64,000 nt of DNA from Ditylenchus dipsaci (GCA_004194705.1 SADC01001294.1:248001-312000), one strand, 5' to 3'. Shown: positions 51,150 to 62,999, numbered from the stretch's first letter. The notes: generated from the letters alone by a model not told the origin. Made by a program: numbers and translations.

Positions 51150-52335
51150 TAGGTGAATTCATCTACATCGAATTCATCTACATTTTGGCATACTGTTTGT
51201 AACGTTTCGGAAGAAATCTTAAACCAAGTTTTCAACTTTCACATTTAATGGAAGGACTGAAGGGTTATAATTTTTCAGGGGGATCCTTAAGAGATTTGCT
51301 GAGCGAAGTGGTATCTCAGGTTTGGAAGAGTTGAACTGGTCGGGTCTTTGCATGAGAGTGAATTTTCAAAGCTTGCTTTTTAATTTTAATGAAACCAAAT
51401 TTTAAGAAGCTTCCTCGACAACAGAACAGCGATGACTGCGTTGTTTTCACATGTGTGTTTGCCGAACGAGCATCTCGCGAGAGTTTGATGGATTTTGAGG
51501 CTGAAGAAGTGGACGCTTTCCGCAAAAGAATGGCTAAAGAAATATTAGCAGGAAAATTGTCATCTGCGTAACATTCTCTTTGCTAAATTTACGTTACTCA
51601 TTTTTTTAAATTGTTATTGTCAGTACAGAGGCGCCATCTATGATTAAGAATTGGAAAATTTCGCGATGTAAATTTATAGTACGTGCGTAGAGCATAAGTG
51701 AACCTCCTCATAAGTTAAATATTAAGGTAGGCTCATAGTGTACAGTGGCGCCACCTTAAAAACAAAATCAAGGCTCGACCTTGGTCCTTCGGGGTTGCTC
51801 TGAATTATGGGTGCCTTCACGTGGCGTAGAGTGTTATTATACTTTAATCGGAGGTGGAAACTAAAGCCAGTAGGAATTGTTCCGCGTTTTTGTTTAAGAG
51901 TTTATGCTGTAATCACCAATAATTTTTCTCGCAAATTTTTCAACTTTTAATTTCTAACTTTACGCTCTTTCTTAATCCCAAGGTAGTGCTGTGCTTTCAC
52001 TTTTACCGGTGTATCGATGACATATAACAAGTCCTACAGTACCCCCTCACTACTTTTTGCTTTCTATCGATAACGCAATAAAGTGTTTGGGCAGAGCGAC
52101 CCTTAATTAAGCGACATTCATTTTACATTGAGTTGCGTTGAGCATGGTCAAATAAAAAAACGGAAAGCAGTTAAATGTGGTCCCGATAATGGAAAAAACC
52201 CAATAAATCAATCCAATTCCAAAATGGCTAATAAAACAATTAGATAAAAGTGGTAGTTTGAAAAAAAATTAATTTGTAGTGTCACAAACAGAATGCCAAA
52301 ATGTAGATGAATTAGGTGTAGATGAATTCACCGTC
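51150..52335. mobile_element. Inner element with GAATTCATCTACAT repeats
   Basis: Inverted ends GGTGAATTCATCTACATCG and complement, each with a second GAATTCATCTACAT-type unit and ATTTTGGCATACTGTTTGT / ACAAACAGAATGCCAAAAT. It contains the Ulp1-like fragment. Target duplication not found. Confidence 0.7.
51391..51571 (+). pseudogene. Ulp1/SENP-type cysteine protease C-terminal fragment
   Basis: 'LPRQQNSDDCVVFTCVFAER' then 'EVDAFRKRMAKEILAGKL' matches the end of C48 (Ulp1/SENP) peptidases: Gln of the oxyanion hole, catalytic Cys in 'DC-VF', and the 'FR-RM--EI--GKL' tail. An acceptor AAATTTTAAG at 51408 fits an exon start at the 'KLPRQQ' block. The His and Asp of the triad are missing, so only the last exon is present. 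Several DNA transposon groups carry such proteases, and its position inside the inner element supports that origin. Confidence 0.7.
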
Positions 52336-52499
52336 GCCCGTATAGCAACTCTTCACACAAAGTGGTTTAACTACTTTTTTGTGTGTTTTCGGACCTGAAA
52401 CGTGTAGAAAACATGTTTTTAGGTGAGGGGTGGCACTTTTTGACAATTGTTTTTATGACTAAATTTGACTTTTCACCTTGGGAGACCGAGGTAATTTAA

Positions 52500-52628
52500 C
52501 CTAAAAGATTTCAATCTCGAGATTTTTGGGTGCTCAACCAAAGTCTGGAACCTGCGATCGGTAGAGCTCGTGAGAGTTAAGAAAATGCAAAAAACAGCTT
52601 TGCAAAACATTCACTGTGCGCTGAGATA
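52500..52628. repeat. Partial CCGTATTT MITE core
   Basis: TTTTGGGTGCTCAACCAAAG, GTAGAGCTCGTGAGAGTTAA and AAAATGCAAAAAACAGC repeat the core of the adjacent copy R, without its left end; the two copies are in tandem. Confidence 0.75.
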
Positions 52629-52872
52629 CCGTATATTCTCTATTAGAAGGCCCGGGCCTTTTATTTTTCAACCCTAAAAAAGTCGGAAAAAATTTGGGTC
52701 GATTTTGAGATTTTTGCGTGCTCAACCAAAATTTTAAAAGTGGAATCAGGTGAGCTCGTGCTAACTAAGAAAACGCGAAAAACAGATTTGCGAATTTCTT
52801 TTTCTAGGCTGATATATAGGTCCTCAAGGGGGGCTTCTATTAGAGAGGGGCCTTCTAATCGAGAATATACGG
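52629..52872. mobile_element. CCGTATTT foldback MITE (copy R)
   Basis: TA at 52627-52628 and 52873-52874. Ends CCGTATATTCTCTATTAGAA and complement of CCGTATATTCTCGATTAGAA. The private word GAAGGCCC / GGGCCTTT / GGGCTTC / GGGGCCTTC occurs four times. Confidence 0.9.
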
Positions 52873-53287
52873 TATAGGTCCTCAAAGTTGAGGAGGCTGC
52901 CTTATTCCAGGAATACGGTAAAACTTTTTTGCGAGGAGTTGCTATACTTTACTCCGGCTAATTCTCGTCCCAAAAATAGCAACGATTAAGACTTTGTCAG
53001 TTATGAAAAACTGAAGGTAATAAGGACATCCTAGTACTGATGAAATATCTTTTTTCAAAAAGTCGTAATATCGAACCTTGTACGTATTTATTGGCGAAAA
53101 TGTGAAAATTTTCAAAAAACGACCGGAAAAATTTGGGAATTCATGATTTTTGGGACTAGACTGATTATAGACAAGATAAACATAAAAATCCTCGAAAAGT
53201 TTTAGGTGAAAAGTGTGGCATCCAGCAAAGGATCCGAGTTTTTCGGGTGTCGTTATATCGAGACTCTAGCATCATGGTTTAACTGTA

Positions 53288-53460
53288 TTGTCCACACACC
53301 CATAATTGACTGTATTGGTTAAGAGGTGGATTTGAGAAGTAGAAGGAGAACTGGTTTGGGGCAGTGGTCGAGGGCTATAGTGGTGGGTCTTGCCCTTCCG
53401 TTGGCTGGATGAATCAGTTCTCTTTTTTGCGATTGATGCAGCAAACTTTGGCGAAAACAA
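53288..53460 (-). other. Possible Ser/Lys-rich exon
   Basis: The minus frame 'KRTDSSSQRKGKTHHYSPRP' and 'PQTSSPSTSQIHLLTNTVNY' is exon-like in composition and resembles the style of the Ser/Thr/Pro-rich gene, but no domain or confirmed splice site was found. Confidence 0.25.
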
Positions 53461-54000
53461 AGAAAAAAGAAGGGAAATGTTTTGTTGTGCTTTTGTGGGA
53501 TTGTCAGTAATGGTGGAATAAGGGAGGGGGTTGATTGCCATTGCTTGTTCTACTGGATGCACACCACAAAACTAAAGGAATTTGTATCATTTTGTCTGAG
53601 AAAAATAGATTTTTTAAAACAAAGTCGTGAACTGAAGATCGGCCACTTTCTGACTTTTACAGTTTCTTTGAGAGTCTGGTTTTTTCAATATTGACGTAAA
53701 GGTTTTGTAGACTCGTGATTCTGACACCGGACTGTGTTTAGCGTGGTTGGCATGATTTGCTTATAAAGGTTGTTTTAAATTTTTGAAATTCCATGTCAAA
53801 TTTCAAATTCCCTGAGATAAAAACTTTTGAACTTTAAAAAAATATAATGAAAATATAATTGAATGTTTGTTGTCTCAAAGAGAACTCGAAATTAGACAGC
53901 GATTTTAAAAAAAATCAAAAAGTAGTTTTGTAAGCAAATCTACCATGACAAACACGAATCCGGTGTCAGAAATTTGAGTTCACAAAACTCTTGTGTTAAA
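53461..54000. other. Unassigned sequence
   Basis: Imperfect inverted similarity between GATTCTGACACCGGACTGTG (53719) and CACGAATCCGGTGTCAGAAA-type sequence at 53953 marks an old foldback (about 53715-53975). A related end (TATTCTGACACCGGGTTAAT) is at 35956. No gene. Confidence 0.5.
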
Positions 54001-54004
54001 ACTT

Positions 54005-54245
54005 TTGACCCTAGTAGCGAATACCCCCCCCCCGCTCAACGATTTTCACCTTTTTTACTTAAGTAAAAAGTACCCAAATTTATGTGCCAGTCCCGGAAAA
54101 TATGGGTAAACTCTTTATTAGTCACAACTTCCGTGCGCTGGCCTACCCCAAGCCTAAGGGCTAAGCCTAAACTTGTTGTTTGCAAGGGTAGTTACAGCAA
54201 TTTTTAAAAGGTCGGATTCTTGGGGGGGGGGTATTCGCTACTAAT
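54005..54245. repeat. Foldback with C/G-run ends
   Basis: AGTAGCGAATA followed by an 11-C run at 54015-54035 and its complement at 54222-54242. The inner part contains GCCTAAGGGCTAAGCCTAAA, TTAGGC-like words also found at 49690 and 61150. Confidence 0.75.
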
Positions 54246-55310
54246 GCCAATCTTTTTAAGCTCGTCTGTTAATTACTTCTAATATTTTTATATCGAATCC
54301 CATCAAGCCCTTTCAAACTTTTTTATAAAAATTTGGGCATCACATTCCACGTCGAAAGCAGAAATTACTACTCGCGACAAGATAAATAGGATATTACTTG
54401 GTTTATTTGTTTTATAAATACCGGCCCGGTGCTTCGTCCCGATAGAGTTTCAGGTTAGGGACACCGGTTCGGCGACAACTTTATCTCTTTTAACCAAAAC
54501 CCTCTTGGTTAAATATCTTGGTTACAAAGACGGGTGACTGAGGCATTGCGAGGCAAAAGTGTGATCAATCAGTGATGAATGGTTAGCCATTAAGCAGGGC
54601 ACACACCGATAGGAACACATGCATGCACCCAGTCAGACACCGAGGACAAAGCAAATAAGTTAGTGAAGAACAAAGATGGGGGATCTGAAAAGAGAGCATG
54701 ACTCCCCAAGGAGACCAGATTTGCATAATTCTAGTCATCCATCTCGTCCCCACCACTCAAGTGCCTACAATTCAACCCACACTAATCACCCCAACAAACA
54801 AATGACACAAATATTTTCGGGGGTGAAAATGGCGGAAATTTCAAAACATTTAATTGATTCAATACTTTACCATGGCAAAACATTCATGTGACATAACCCT
54901 GTTGATTCGCTTCCTCTAAAGTGACAAAATGAAATGCAAAATATAACTTTTGTTGTGAGAGAAATCGAAAATAGAAGCTAAAAGCACATTTAGGTCTTGA
55001 GTATAAAATATATCCACGCAGAGTGGCCAGGTGCTAGAAATCTTCTCATACTTGTGATTTCGAGCATGATGTCAAAAGAAACATGCGCGTTTTTTAAATT
55101 CTGAACAAAATTAATTAAAAAAAAACGTGAGGAGGTATCATGATATTCAGAAAAAACATTACTTTTTCGGCGCGAATTCAAAATTTTTAAGGGACCATGT
55201 TCTTTAGGAAGGGGGCGGCAAATTGACTGTTCTGTTTTTTTGCTATTTTTTCATATTTTTTCGTTTCGTTTTTATTTTATACTTTTATTTACTTTTGAAA
55301 ATTTACTAAT
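54246..55310. other. Unassigned sequence
   Basis: An open frame at 54676-54891 is His/Ser/Pro-rich ('HSSAYNSTHTNHPNK') without a domain. Nothing firm. Confidence 0.4.
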
Positions 55311-55314
55311 GTTT

Positions 55315-55875
55315 TAAGACCTTTCTATATCAATCTAGACATTCCTGGTTTGTATTATCAGAAAATTTTAAGTAAAGAGAGGATGAAACTGAAGTGCAAT
55401 ACCAAAAGTATAAATTTCATAAGAACATTTTATATTACGGTTTTTATTTAGACTTTTGAATTATTTTGCACCAGCTTGTAGCCCTGAATCTCAGCTTTTT
55501 AACGAGCCATCAAACTCTGCTAAGCCATTCCCGAAATGTGAAAACCCATGCGTCTGAAAAAATAGAAGATTTAGGGGTTTTAAAGCAATTTAATTGTAAT
55601 TTTTTCCAGCTCATTATTTTCCACTTTCCAGAAATGACTCAGCCAAGTTTGATAGCTTGTTAGAAAGCTGAGACTTATGGCTACAAGCTGGTCCAAACAA
55701 TTAAACAAATTACAATAAAAGTCGAAAATTGCAATATAAAATTTTCTGATGAAATTTAGACTTTTGCAAAAATCTAAAAGCTTGGTATCGCACCTAAGTT
55801 TCATCCTTTCTTTACTTTTAAATTATCTGAAAATGTAAACCAAGAATGTCTAGACTGACATATAAATGTCCCAGG
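55315..55875. repeat. 560-bp palindrome
   Basis: Arms 55320-55585 and 55605-55870 pair (CTAGACATTCCTGGTTT / AAACCAAGAATGTCTAG; GCTTGTAGCCCTGAATCTCA / its complement near 55670). Confidence 0.8.
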
Positions 55876-56782
55876 TATTCTTTAAAAAGTTCATAAAATT
55901 ATAAATGAATAACGAAAAAGCATAAAAAATAGAAAAAGGAGCAACATGGTCAATTTGCTAAAAGAAATTTTAGCCCATTCTGTAGCTTTTGTGAGAGAAA
56001 ATAAATCGATGATCTACAGTATCTCAGAGCTAACTGACCCAGATGAGCACAATACAAAAATAAAGCAATAAACTTCCAAAATTCAGATGACAATGGCCAG
56101 TCACAAATAAACAATCAAAACATCCACTTTTTGTGCTTGCCTGCTCCTGAGCATGACTAATGCCCCTGGCTCTAGACAAAACAAATAAAATGGAGTATTG
56201 AAACTAGAATAAGTAGTAGTAGTGCTACTACTACTCAAACAACAACATTATTGATCCAGCAGTGGCCCCTAATTTATTATTGTTCTGTTTGGTTGGTGCT
56301 GCCCCTTAGTCTCAGTCTAAAAGTTAGCTGTTGCTCCAGTCTGCTTGTTCTTTTTTTCTTCCTCCTCTTCCAAAAAAACGGCACTCTTATTTCACACTCA
56401 AGTGAACTAGTGGAAATGTGATGCTATAAACAAAAATCAGCAACACTAATACTTGGAAGTGTCCGACATTTTCACTTCTGGCACTGGGTGGCTACTCAGA
56501 TTCACAATTGGAAAAATTAATGAATGATATTTTTTCTGGTCATACAGCGTGTTTTAAGAAATTCGCTCCTTTTTAAAATGGCCAAGACTATTTTTCTAGA
56601 TCGTTTTTCGAAATTCTGTCTTTACAGATCGATTTTTCTCACCGACAATATTTTTTAAAACACGATTTTTGCTTGGTCCCCTCTGTGGCTTGGCCCTTGC
56701 CCATCCAGCTACAGATTTGAAATCCCGCGGAATGTGTGGTAATAAAAAGTACTGTGATTATCTTCAAATATATTGTGGCCAG
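55876..56782. other. Unassigned sequence with one foldback arm
   Basis: AGTAGTAGTAGTGCTACTACTACT at 56213-56236 is a small trinucleotide palindrome. At 56655-56705 an arm of the 4215 foldback (AACACGATTTTTGCTTGGTC, then CTTGCCCATCCA) is present alone. No gene. Confidence 0.45.
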
Positions 56783-58572
56783 GACCCGTAGCAAATATCG
56801 ATTATTATAATGTTTAAATATTTAGTCACTAAATAAAAGTGGCAAATCGGTAGCAAATATAGAAATCTAAACTCTGAATATTTAGACGCTACTTTCTCGG
56901 TAGCAAATAAAGAAGTAGAATTTAGCTGGCCAAACTCTAAATATTTACTCGGAGCAAATATCGAATTAGACTTTAGCCTTCAGCAAGTGGGATGCTAAAC
57001 TCTAAATATTTAGTCGTAGCAAATATCGCGATCTAATGTTTGTTCCTCTTTGTTATTTTAAATCACCAATCAACAAGTTCATGTTCACCAAAACATCTCT
57101 TCTATAAATATCTAGTCTAAACGTCGAAAGAATTCCTGCCTTTCAATCACCATTCCACTCTTCCTCTGGCTCGTTTTATTCAATCTAACTACATCAAAAA
57201 TATTCACGCACAATTCGATTTCTCTCTTGAACCCAGTAATTTGACGTCCTTGGTAGAGTTCCGGATCCGGCTGCTCATCTTCGTATTCCTCCTCCTCTTC
57301 AGGCTCAGGCATACGCAGCTCCACGGCCAGGTTGTGCAACACGCATGTTGAGAGGACCACATCAGCCAAGTGCTCTAGACTGAGACGAACTTCACTGTGA
57401 AGAATCGCGAAACGACGCTTCCACTGCCCAATCTTCTGCGCCACACAGACCCTAGTTCTCTTGTGCGCCTTGTTATATCTGAAAGATGATCATTAACGTA
57501 ACGAATTTGTAAACATTTAATATTATCGACCTCATCTCACTTGCAGTTGACGGTCTGAGGAATGGAGTCATGAGCCATTTCTTACACGGGTAGTTTGAAT
57601 CACCCAAGAGCGAACCACCGATTTCATTATTCTGGGAAGCATCCCACAGAAGGCTCGAGCGAAGAATATGAGAATCATGTGCGCAACCAGGATGCTTCGC
57701 GACCGCGTTTGTGAACTGTCCCTCTGAGTTGACGACCACCTAAAAGGGACCAGGAGTATGGGTTGAAGGTCAAAGAATAAATCGAAAAGCACCTGAACAT
57801 TGATTGAATGCCTGTTCTTTCTGTTAACGTAGTCCCTCTTAACCTCCTGATTCGGTGCTTGAATATGGATGTGCGTTCCATCGATAAGCCCCACCACGTA
57901 CGGAAATCCAGCAATTCCGTAGAACATCCGCTGCTCCTTGGCAATCTCCTGTAAAATAAAGTTAACAATGCCAAAAGAGTAGGAGAAAAGAACAAACCGC
58001 TTGAGTTGCGGGCATTTAGATGTATTAGTTTGCCTTCAAAGCCAGAGTCGCACAAAAACGCTTCACACAGTTGGAAATTGATCGCTGGCTCATAAATGGT
58101 TATTTTTATAAATCGTTTTTTCGTCGAAAAATACGCGAGCAACGGGAAAACAAATATGACAGGAAGAAAGAGCGATGAAAGTTGGTATAGGAACATAAAT
58201 ATCAAAAAGTAGGTCAACAAGGTAAAAAATAGACCGAAAACAGCCAAAAAGTTGTGTCTAAATAAATTTAGACAGCCCCTACCGCCCCACTTTTTTACTG
58301 TAAAAATTTAGAGTTTAGTGCGTATATTTGCTACCAAAAGTGGAATTTAGACTCGATATTTGCTGCGAAAAGTAGAGGTCTAAAAAAAGTAGAGTCTACT
58401 TTTTAGAGTCTAATTATATTTGCTACCAAAAACCTAAATATTTAGACACTACTTTTAAAGTGGAATTTAGACAGCGATATTTGCTACCACTAATTTTCCG
58501 CCAATTTAGAGTTTAGACTTTAGCATGCTAAACTCTAAATTCTAATTGCTAAATCGATATTTGCTTCGGGTC
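56783..58572 (-). mobile_element. Harbinger element 2 with CAG target duplication
   Basis: CAG at 56780-56782 and 58573-58575, the 3-bp duplication of PIF/Harbinger. Ends GACCCGTAGCAAATATCGAT and complement of GACCCGAAGCAAATATCGAT. About 250 bp at each end are arrays of AGCAAATATCGAATTTAGAC-like units. One transposase gene in the middle; no MADF gene. Confidence 0.93.
57112..57948 (-). pseudogene. Harbinger transposase, nearly complete catalytic domain
   Basis: Three exons: 57793-57948, 57531-57739 and 57112-57478, closing as 'INVQ|VVVNSEG' and 'ASEM(R)YNKAHKR'. 'GLIDGTHIHIQAPN' carries the first Asp and 'GSLLGDSNYPCKKWLMTPFL' the second. In the third motif 'VERAFGLWKRRF' of the family reads 'VAQKIGQWKRRF': the catalytic Glu is Ala (codon GCG for GAG). 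'ADVVLSTCVLHNLAVE' is the usual C-terminal helix, then an acidic 'EPEEEEEYEDEQPD' tail and a stop. The frames are otherwise open, so only the catalytic residue marks it as inactive. An N-terminal exon upstream of 57948 ('EPAINFQLCEAFLCDSGFEG' at 58020-58090) is possible. Confidence 0.9.
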
Positions 58573-58639
58573 CAGATTCGGGATCAGCGACCCAAATTAC
58601 CTCTAAACTGGCCAAACAAGCCAAAAAAAATAGTGTGCC

Positions 58640-58737
58640 CTACGTGGGTTTGAACCTGCAACACCAAAAAACACCATTTTGGGCCAAAAAACGCGAGCAC
58701 TTACGCACTGCGCCATGGAAGCCACTTTTTCAAACCT
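58640..58737 (-). other. tRNA-like sequence (A and B boxes), SINE or tRNA relic
   Basis: Reading the minus strand, TGGCGCAGTGCGTAAGTGC matches box A and GGTTCAAACCC matches box B about 55 bases later. The acceptor stem does not pair (GGCTTCC against TAGGGCAC) and the anticodon region is replaced by a CCAAAAAACACCA-type repeat, so it is not a working tRNA. Confidence 0.5.
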
Positions 58738-60840
58738 AAATGGCTTTCCCCCCCTTTAACGGGATCCCGTTTTTCAGGATTTCGGGATTCATGGACGCAG
58801 GTCCGAAATTTTTAAGCTAAATTCAAAAAGTAAAAAGGCCAATAGATAAAGGAATGAAATAGGTTGTAAAATTTTCAACTATCAATTTTCGCTAAAAGTG
58901 GGTCAAAAGTTCGTTAAAAAAAAATTCCGAAATCCGGATGCCAGCTCTACTAAAAAAACATCAAAAATTTCGAAAAAAATCTTGTCTAAACCGGCCAATT
59001 CCATCATAAAAAAATAATATTTTTTCTGGCCACAGATATTTAAAAATAGCCACAGAATATACTTTTCTGGCTGCAGAATATTATTACGCGACCACAAGAA
59101 AAAAATTCTGTCGGATTTCAAGTCTATGTCTAGGAAAAATACCATTCCCCAAAAATCTCAGCTAAAAACTGTAGAAGACAGTAAATTTTCACACTTAACT
59201 TGGGCAATTACTAAAAAAATAATTCTGCCCACAACTATCAGCTCTTAATTAGCCAAATTAAGGGTAAGAGACAAAAGGCTGGTAAATGCATTTGGAGGAT
59301 GAGCCTCCAGGCCGAACAAAACTCTCCGGAGACCAATAAAACTATTTATTGTTGGCGGTGAAAGGGTGTTGGTGCTCGTGGGTTGTAATCCATCCACACC
59401 CTCCAACCACTCAAAAACAGTTGTCATTTGCATAGGGGTTAAATTAATTAATCATTCACCTGTCCTCACCCCCCACCCCTCCTGGCCAATACCGATCAAT
59501 CCATCAAGGCCAGAGGTGTGTAGACTAACCCCTAGCCCAAATTAGCATTGGAGGCTAGCAACCACAAAAGGGAAGAAGTAAAAAATAATTCTCTGTGGGA
59601 GACAACCCAAAAGAGGCTTATATTGGTGGTGGTTGGGCAGGGGGATAAATAATTGAAGAGTGTGCCCATCTGTTAACTATATACACACACAGCATGTGCT
59701 TGCCCATCTTTGTGGGCTTTCTTACAAATTATGTCTTTTGCGGTAGTAATGCAATCTAACCCAGCTGTAGAAGAACACATCTTGGTGCCCGATAGACGTG
59801 TTTGGCTAATTTCAGTTTTGTTTTAGGTGGAATAGTTGACTCAGCATAATTTTCGTATTCCGAACCCTCCCAAAATGTCTTTAAAGGAACATACTTGTTG
59901 ATGCAAATGAGAATTTGGCAAATTCAAATGCGCGCGGGACACTTCTCTTTCGTATCTCACTCTACTCTTTTGAGTCGTTTCGAGCGACTCCAGATTTAAC
60001 CCATTTTAGGCGGAATTTTCGCCTTTTTTTTTGAATTTTTCATCGCATTATTTTGATAGCTTTTATGTAAGAACATTTTTGCACAAAAAAAAGTTCGTGG
60101 ATGTTTGGGAGCTTAGACCTAAAAAAATTGATTTAAAAGGACAGGATGAGCATTAAAAACTGGTCTACGATAAGCAATTACCGCAGTCGACCTCCGAAGT
60201 ATTAAAATAAAAGGGTACAAGAGTACTCTCAGTAAACCGAGAAAGGTTAAATTACCCTTGTCCACCAAAGAAGTCAGATTTTGGTCAAATATTTTTTTTA
60301 GTTCCACCAAATCCCCCCCCCTCCCCCAACAAAAATTAGTTTGTGTTACTAAAATTGCTTGGGATACTAACCTGACGGTTGAGGTACCCTGTACGGGTTT
60401 AGGATACCAACTAGGTGCTTGCGGCACCATCCAAGAGGTCAGGGTTCCCTTCCAGTTATGGTTACGATTCTAAATTCTCCTAGAGACATTCTGGCGCCCT
60501 AATTACGCATAACCTACCACATTGATATCACAACACCAAATAGCGCACCAATAATGGATTAAACGGATTAAATAAAGTCGAAAGTGGGTATAACGACAAG
60601 CTAAAAATGTTTCAGTCTAAGGCCGGAAATTTTTTTTGCCTCGATTTTTGAAAATTTTGAGCTCTGTTCTGATCAGAGTTAGGTGATGGTAATTAGCAGG
60701 CTTTTTATTGCCACATTTTTGGTAATTACCATGGCTCTACCATGGCTCTAGTAACTCTAGTTTTGACAGTTTGGCTCCAAATAATGACGCCCCTTGTTTA
60801 AAATAGGGAGCGCGCTACATTGAGGCTTTGTTTAGAATTA
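58738..60840. other. Unassigned region
   Basis: No gene or complete element recognised. A single end of the GCGCGC palindrome family is at 59930 and a C run at 60306-60320. The open frames in this stretch have no domains. Confidence 0.4.
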
Positions 60841-60843
60841 GTT

Positions 60844-61648
60844 TAACACTGGAAAGGCCGTCCGTGACTTTTGTTTATTCTAGCACAGTTTTCATGCTGA
60901 TTCTTTTGTTGCCGGTCGTTTTCTTATGAAGGATGGAAAAAATAGAGCAAAAAGCAGTTTAAACAATTTGGTCCCATTAAACAATCGGGCCCATTTTTCG
61001 CCTTGGTCCCTTCCTGTTGAATTTTTGTGGTTTTTTAGGCTCAGGCAAGGGTAGGCCAGCATGTGTTAGAAAAGACAAAAACATGCTTTCTCGATGTTAA
61101 AAAAGTAAGAAAAACATGTTTGAGTCCGTCCTAACATACGCTGCCCTACCTTTGCCTAAGCCCTGAGCCTAAAAGTTAACAAGGGGACCAAGGCAAAAAA
61201 TGGGCCCAAAAATTTCTAAACGACGTGATCTCAGGACATGTAGTTCGAAAGCACAATAAATTTCTTGGGAGACACATTTATGACTGTAATATGTCAAAAT
61301 GACCGCAAGGATCTGATGTGCTCTTGGGTGGCTCTGAGTGGAAAATTTGGCAGGTCAGAAAATGGTGGTTTTGCGAGTTGGACGCTGGCTGTCTAAGCTT
61401 TCGCATACAGATTACAGCTCACATTGTTTGAAAGAGGAGATCCCTGCGGTAATTTGACATATCACAGTCATGAATGTGTCTCTCAAGAAATTGATTGTGC
61501 CTTCGAACCACATGTCTTGAGATCACGTCGTTTAGAAATCGCTCGACTTTTTCCATCGTTCAAAAGAAAACGACGGGCAACAAAAGAATCAGCATGAAAA
61601 ATGAGCTAGAATAAACAAAAGTCACGGACGGCTTTCCCAGTGTTAGTA
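60844..61648. mobile_element. 800-bp foldback, CACTGG ends
   Basis: The ends CACTGGAAAGGCCGTCCGTG and complement of CACTGGGAAAGCCGTCCGTG continue as arms of at least 130 bp. The middle holds another foldback (60975-61260) with CGCCTTGGTCCC/GGGACCAAGGC arms and TTAGGCTCAGGCAAGGGTAG, and a third inverted pair around 61355. Confidence 0.8.
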
Positions 61649-62872
61649 ATTTAGTTCGCTAAATTATCTAGTTTTTATAAAGCGATAGGCAAAATTGGAG
61701 GTCTTGCGATTTTTGGGGCTAGAGTGTTATATCAGGACTAGCAAAAGCTTTCGAAAATGGAGTTAAAAACCTAAACCCTAGATAGAAACGAACGAGGAAG
61801 TGATGGTTTCTCGAGAGTCAACAGTATTGCAGATAAAATAAAGAGCCAAAAGCTTGCATTGTGTTGCAGGCTTGAATTCACTAGCACAGCCAAATAATAC
61901 CCCTCTGACACCTCACTACAACAATGAACAGACAAACTGTTGGAGCATCTCAAAAAGGATTTAAAGAAAATATATGTGTTATGTTTGAACACACTCTTTT
62001 GTTGGTTCGAGATTATTTAAAAAAAAGAAGAAGTCCATGGAAAAATAAACAAAGTAGCCAGCATTTATTTATCCAAATTATAAAAAAACAAAACGAGGTA
62101 AGTAAAAACACACATACTTTCGCATATCCTCAAATTTATGCAGTTGGAGTGGATAAAGGTGGTGAGAAAGGGATTGAAGAATACTTTGAAGAGTAACAGC
62201 ACTAGAGTGTCTTAGAAGAGTTACACGGATTTGTTAGTCACAGATGAGAATGATGAGAACGCAGAACAATAAGGTAGGAAAAATATTAGAGACAAGTTTG
62301 TGCAATTAAAGGATTAGAAGGAGGGGATAATGCTAACCAACTACAAGGATGTTTGGCTTTTGAATATACAGGGCAACCCAACTTTTATTATTCATGACTC
62401 TTTCAGGAACTTGGGTTTGCAATAAGGGGTGTTCGCGGGTGTATGGCTAGTTCGTACCAATTTTTCGTACAAAATTGTTGATAATTTTTTAAATTAAAGC
62501 ACCTATTTCTGGATCCCTCAAGGAAGGCTATAATAGGGCTGTTATCTTAAAATGTTGAAATAAAGTAAATTTTGCCAAAAAAATACAACTGATCATTTTT
62601 CATCAAAAAGTGACAATTCATCTAGTGTTTATTGAGATTTAAGCAACAAAAATGGCAGGAGTACACTATTTGGCAAGAGCCGAAGCTTTTTTCAAGGGCT
62701 AAGCACTTTTTAGGCCCTGAAAACAATAGAAAATGCGAAAAAGTGTGGGAAGGACATCTTTCGAACAAACAATTTCGTTTGCCTTGGCCTCCCTGTGGTT
62801 TTCGGTCATTTTTGGTGTTTTATCCTTTGGTCTTGGTCACTGGACATGCGCAAAAAGAGACTCTATATGCAT
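61649..62872. other. Unassigned region
   Basis: Open frames at 61924-62196 and 62632-62877 lack known domains. GCCTTGGCCTCCCTGTGG at 62781 is a copy of the CTTGGTCCCC motif leading into the palindrome at 62873. Nothing else supported. Confidence 0.4.
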
Positions 62873-62999
62873 TTTGATCAAGAGTCTTGCCCGGAATCAT
62901 GTCTAAGGTAAGGAAGTACGAAGGGAGCTTGGTTGCTTGGGGTTGAGATGCACACACCCACATACCTCACACACAAATCTCTCAAAGGTGACTCTGGAT

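Larger units (their letters stand above)
51096..53285. mobile_element. Element with pogo/Tigger-type ends, 2.2 kb
   Basis: TA at 51094-51095 and 53286-53287; ends CAGTTAAACCTCCGTATAG and complement of CAGTTAAACCATGATG. The subterminal 'GTATAGTGATTCTCGGACTA' and 'TTATATCGAGACTC' are typical of pogo/Tigger elements. No pogo transposase is seen. Nested: an inner element (51150-52335) and a CCGTATTT MITE pair (52500-52872). Confidence 0.75.

Noticed and set aside
57675..58247. 190-codon open frame on the minus strand, the longest in the window
   Set aside because: It runs through an intron and the wrong frame of Harbinger exon 1; the correct exon carries 'GLIDGTHIHI' in another frame.
58640..58737. 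Functional tRNA gene
   Set aside because: Boxes are good, yet the acceptor stem does not pair and the anticodon arm is replaced by repeats.
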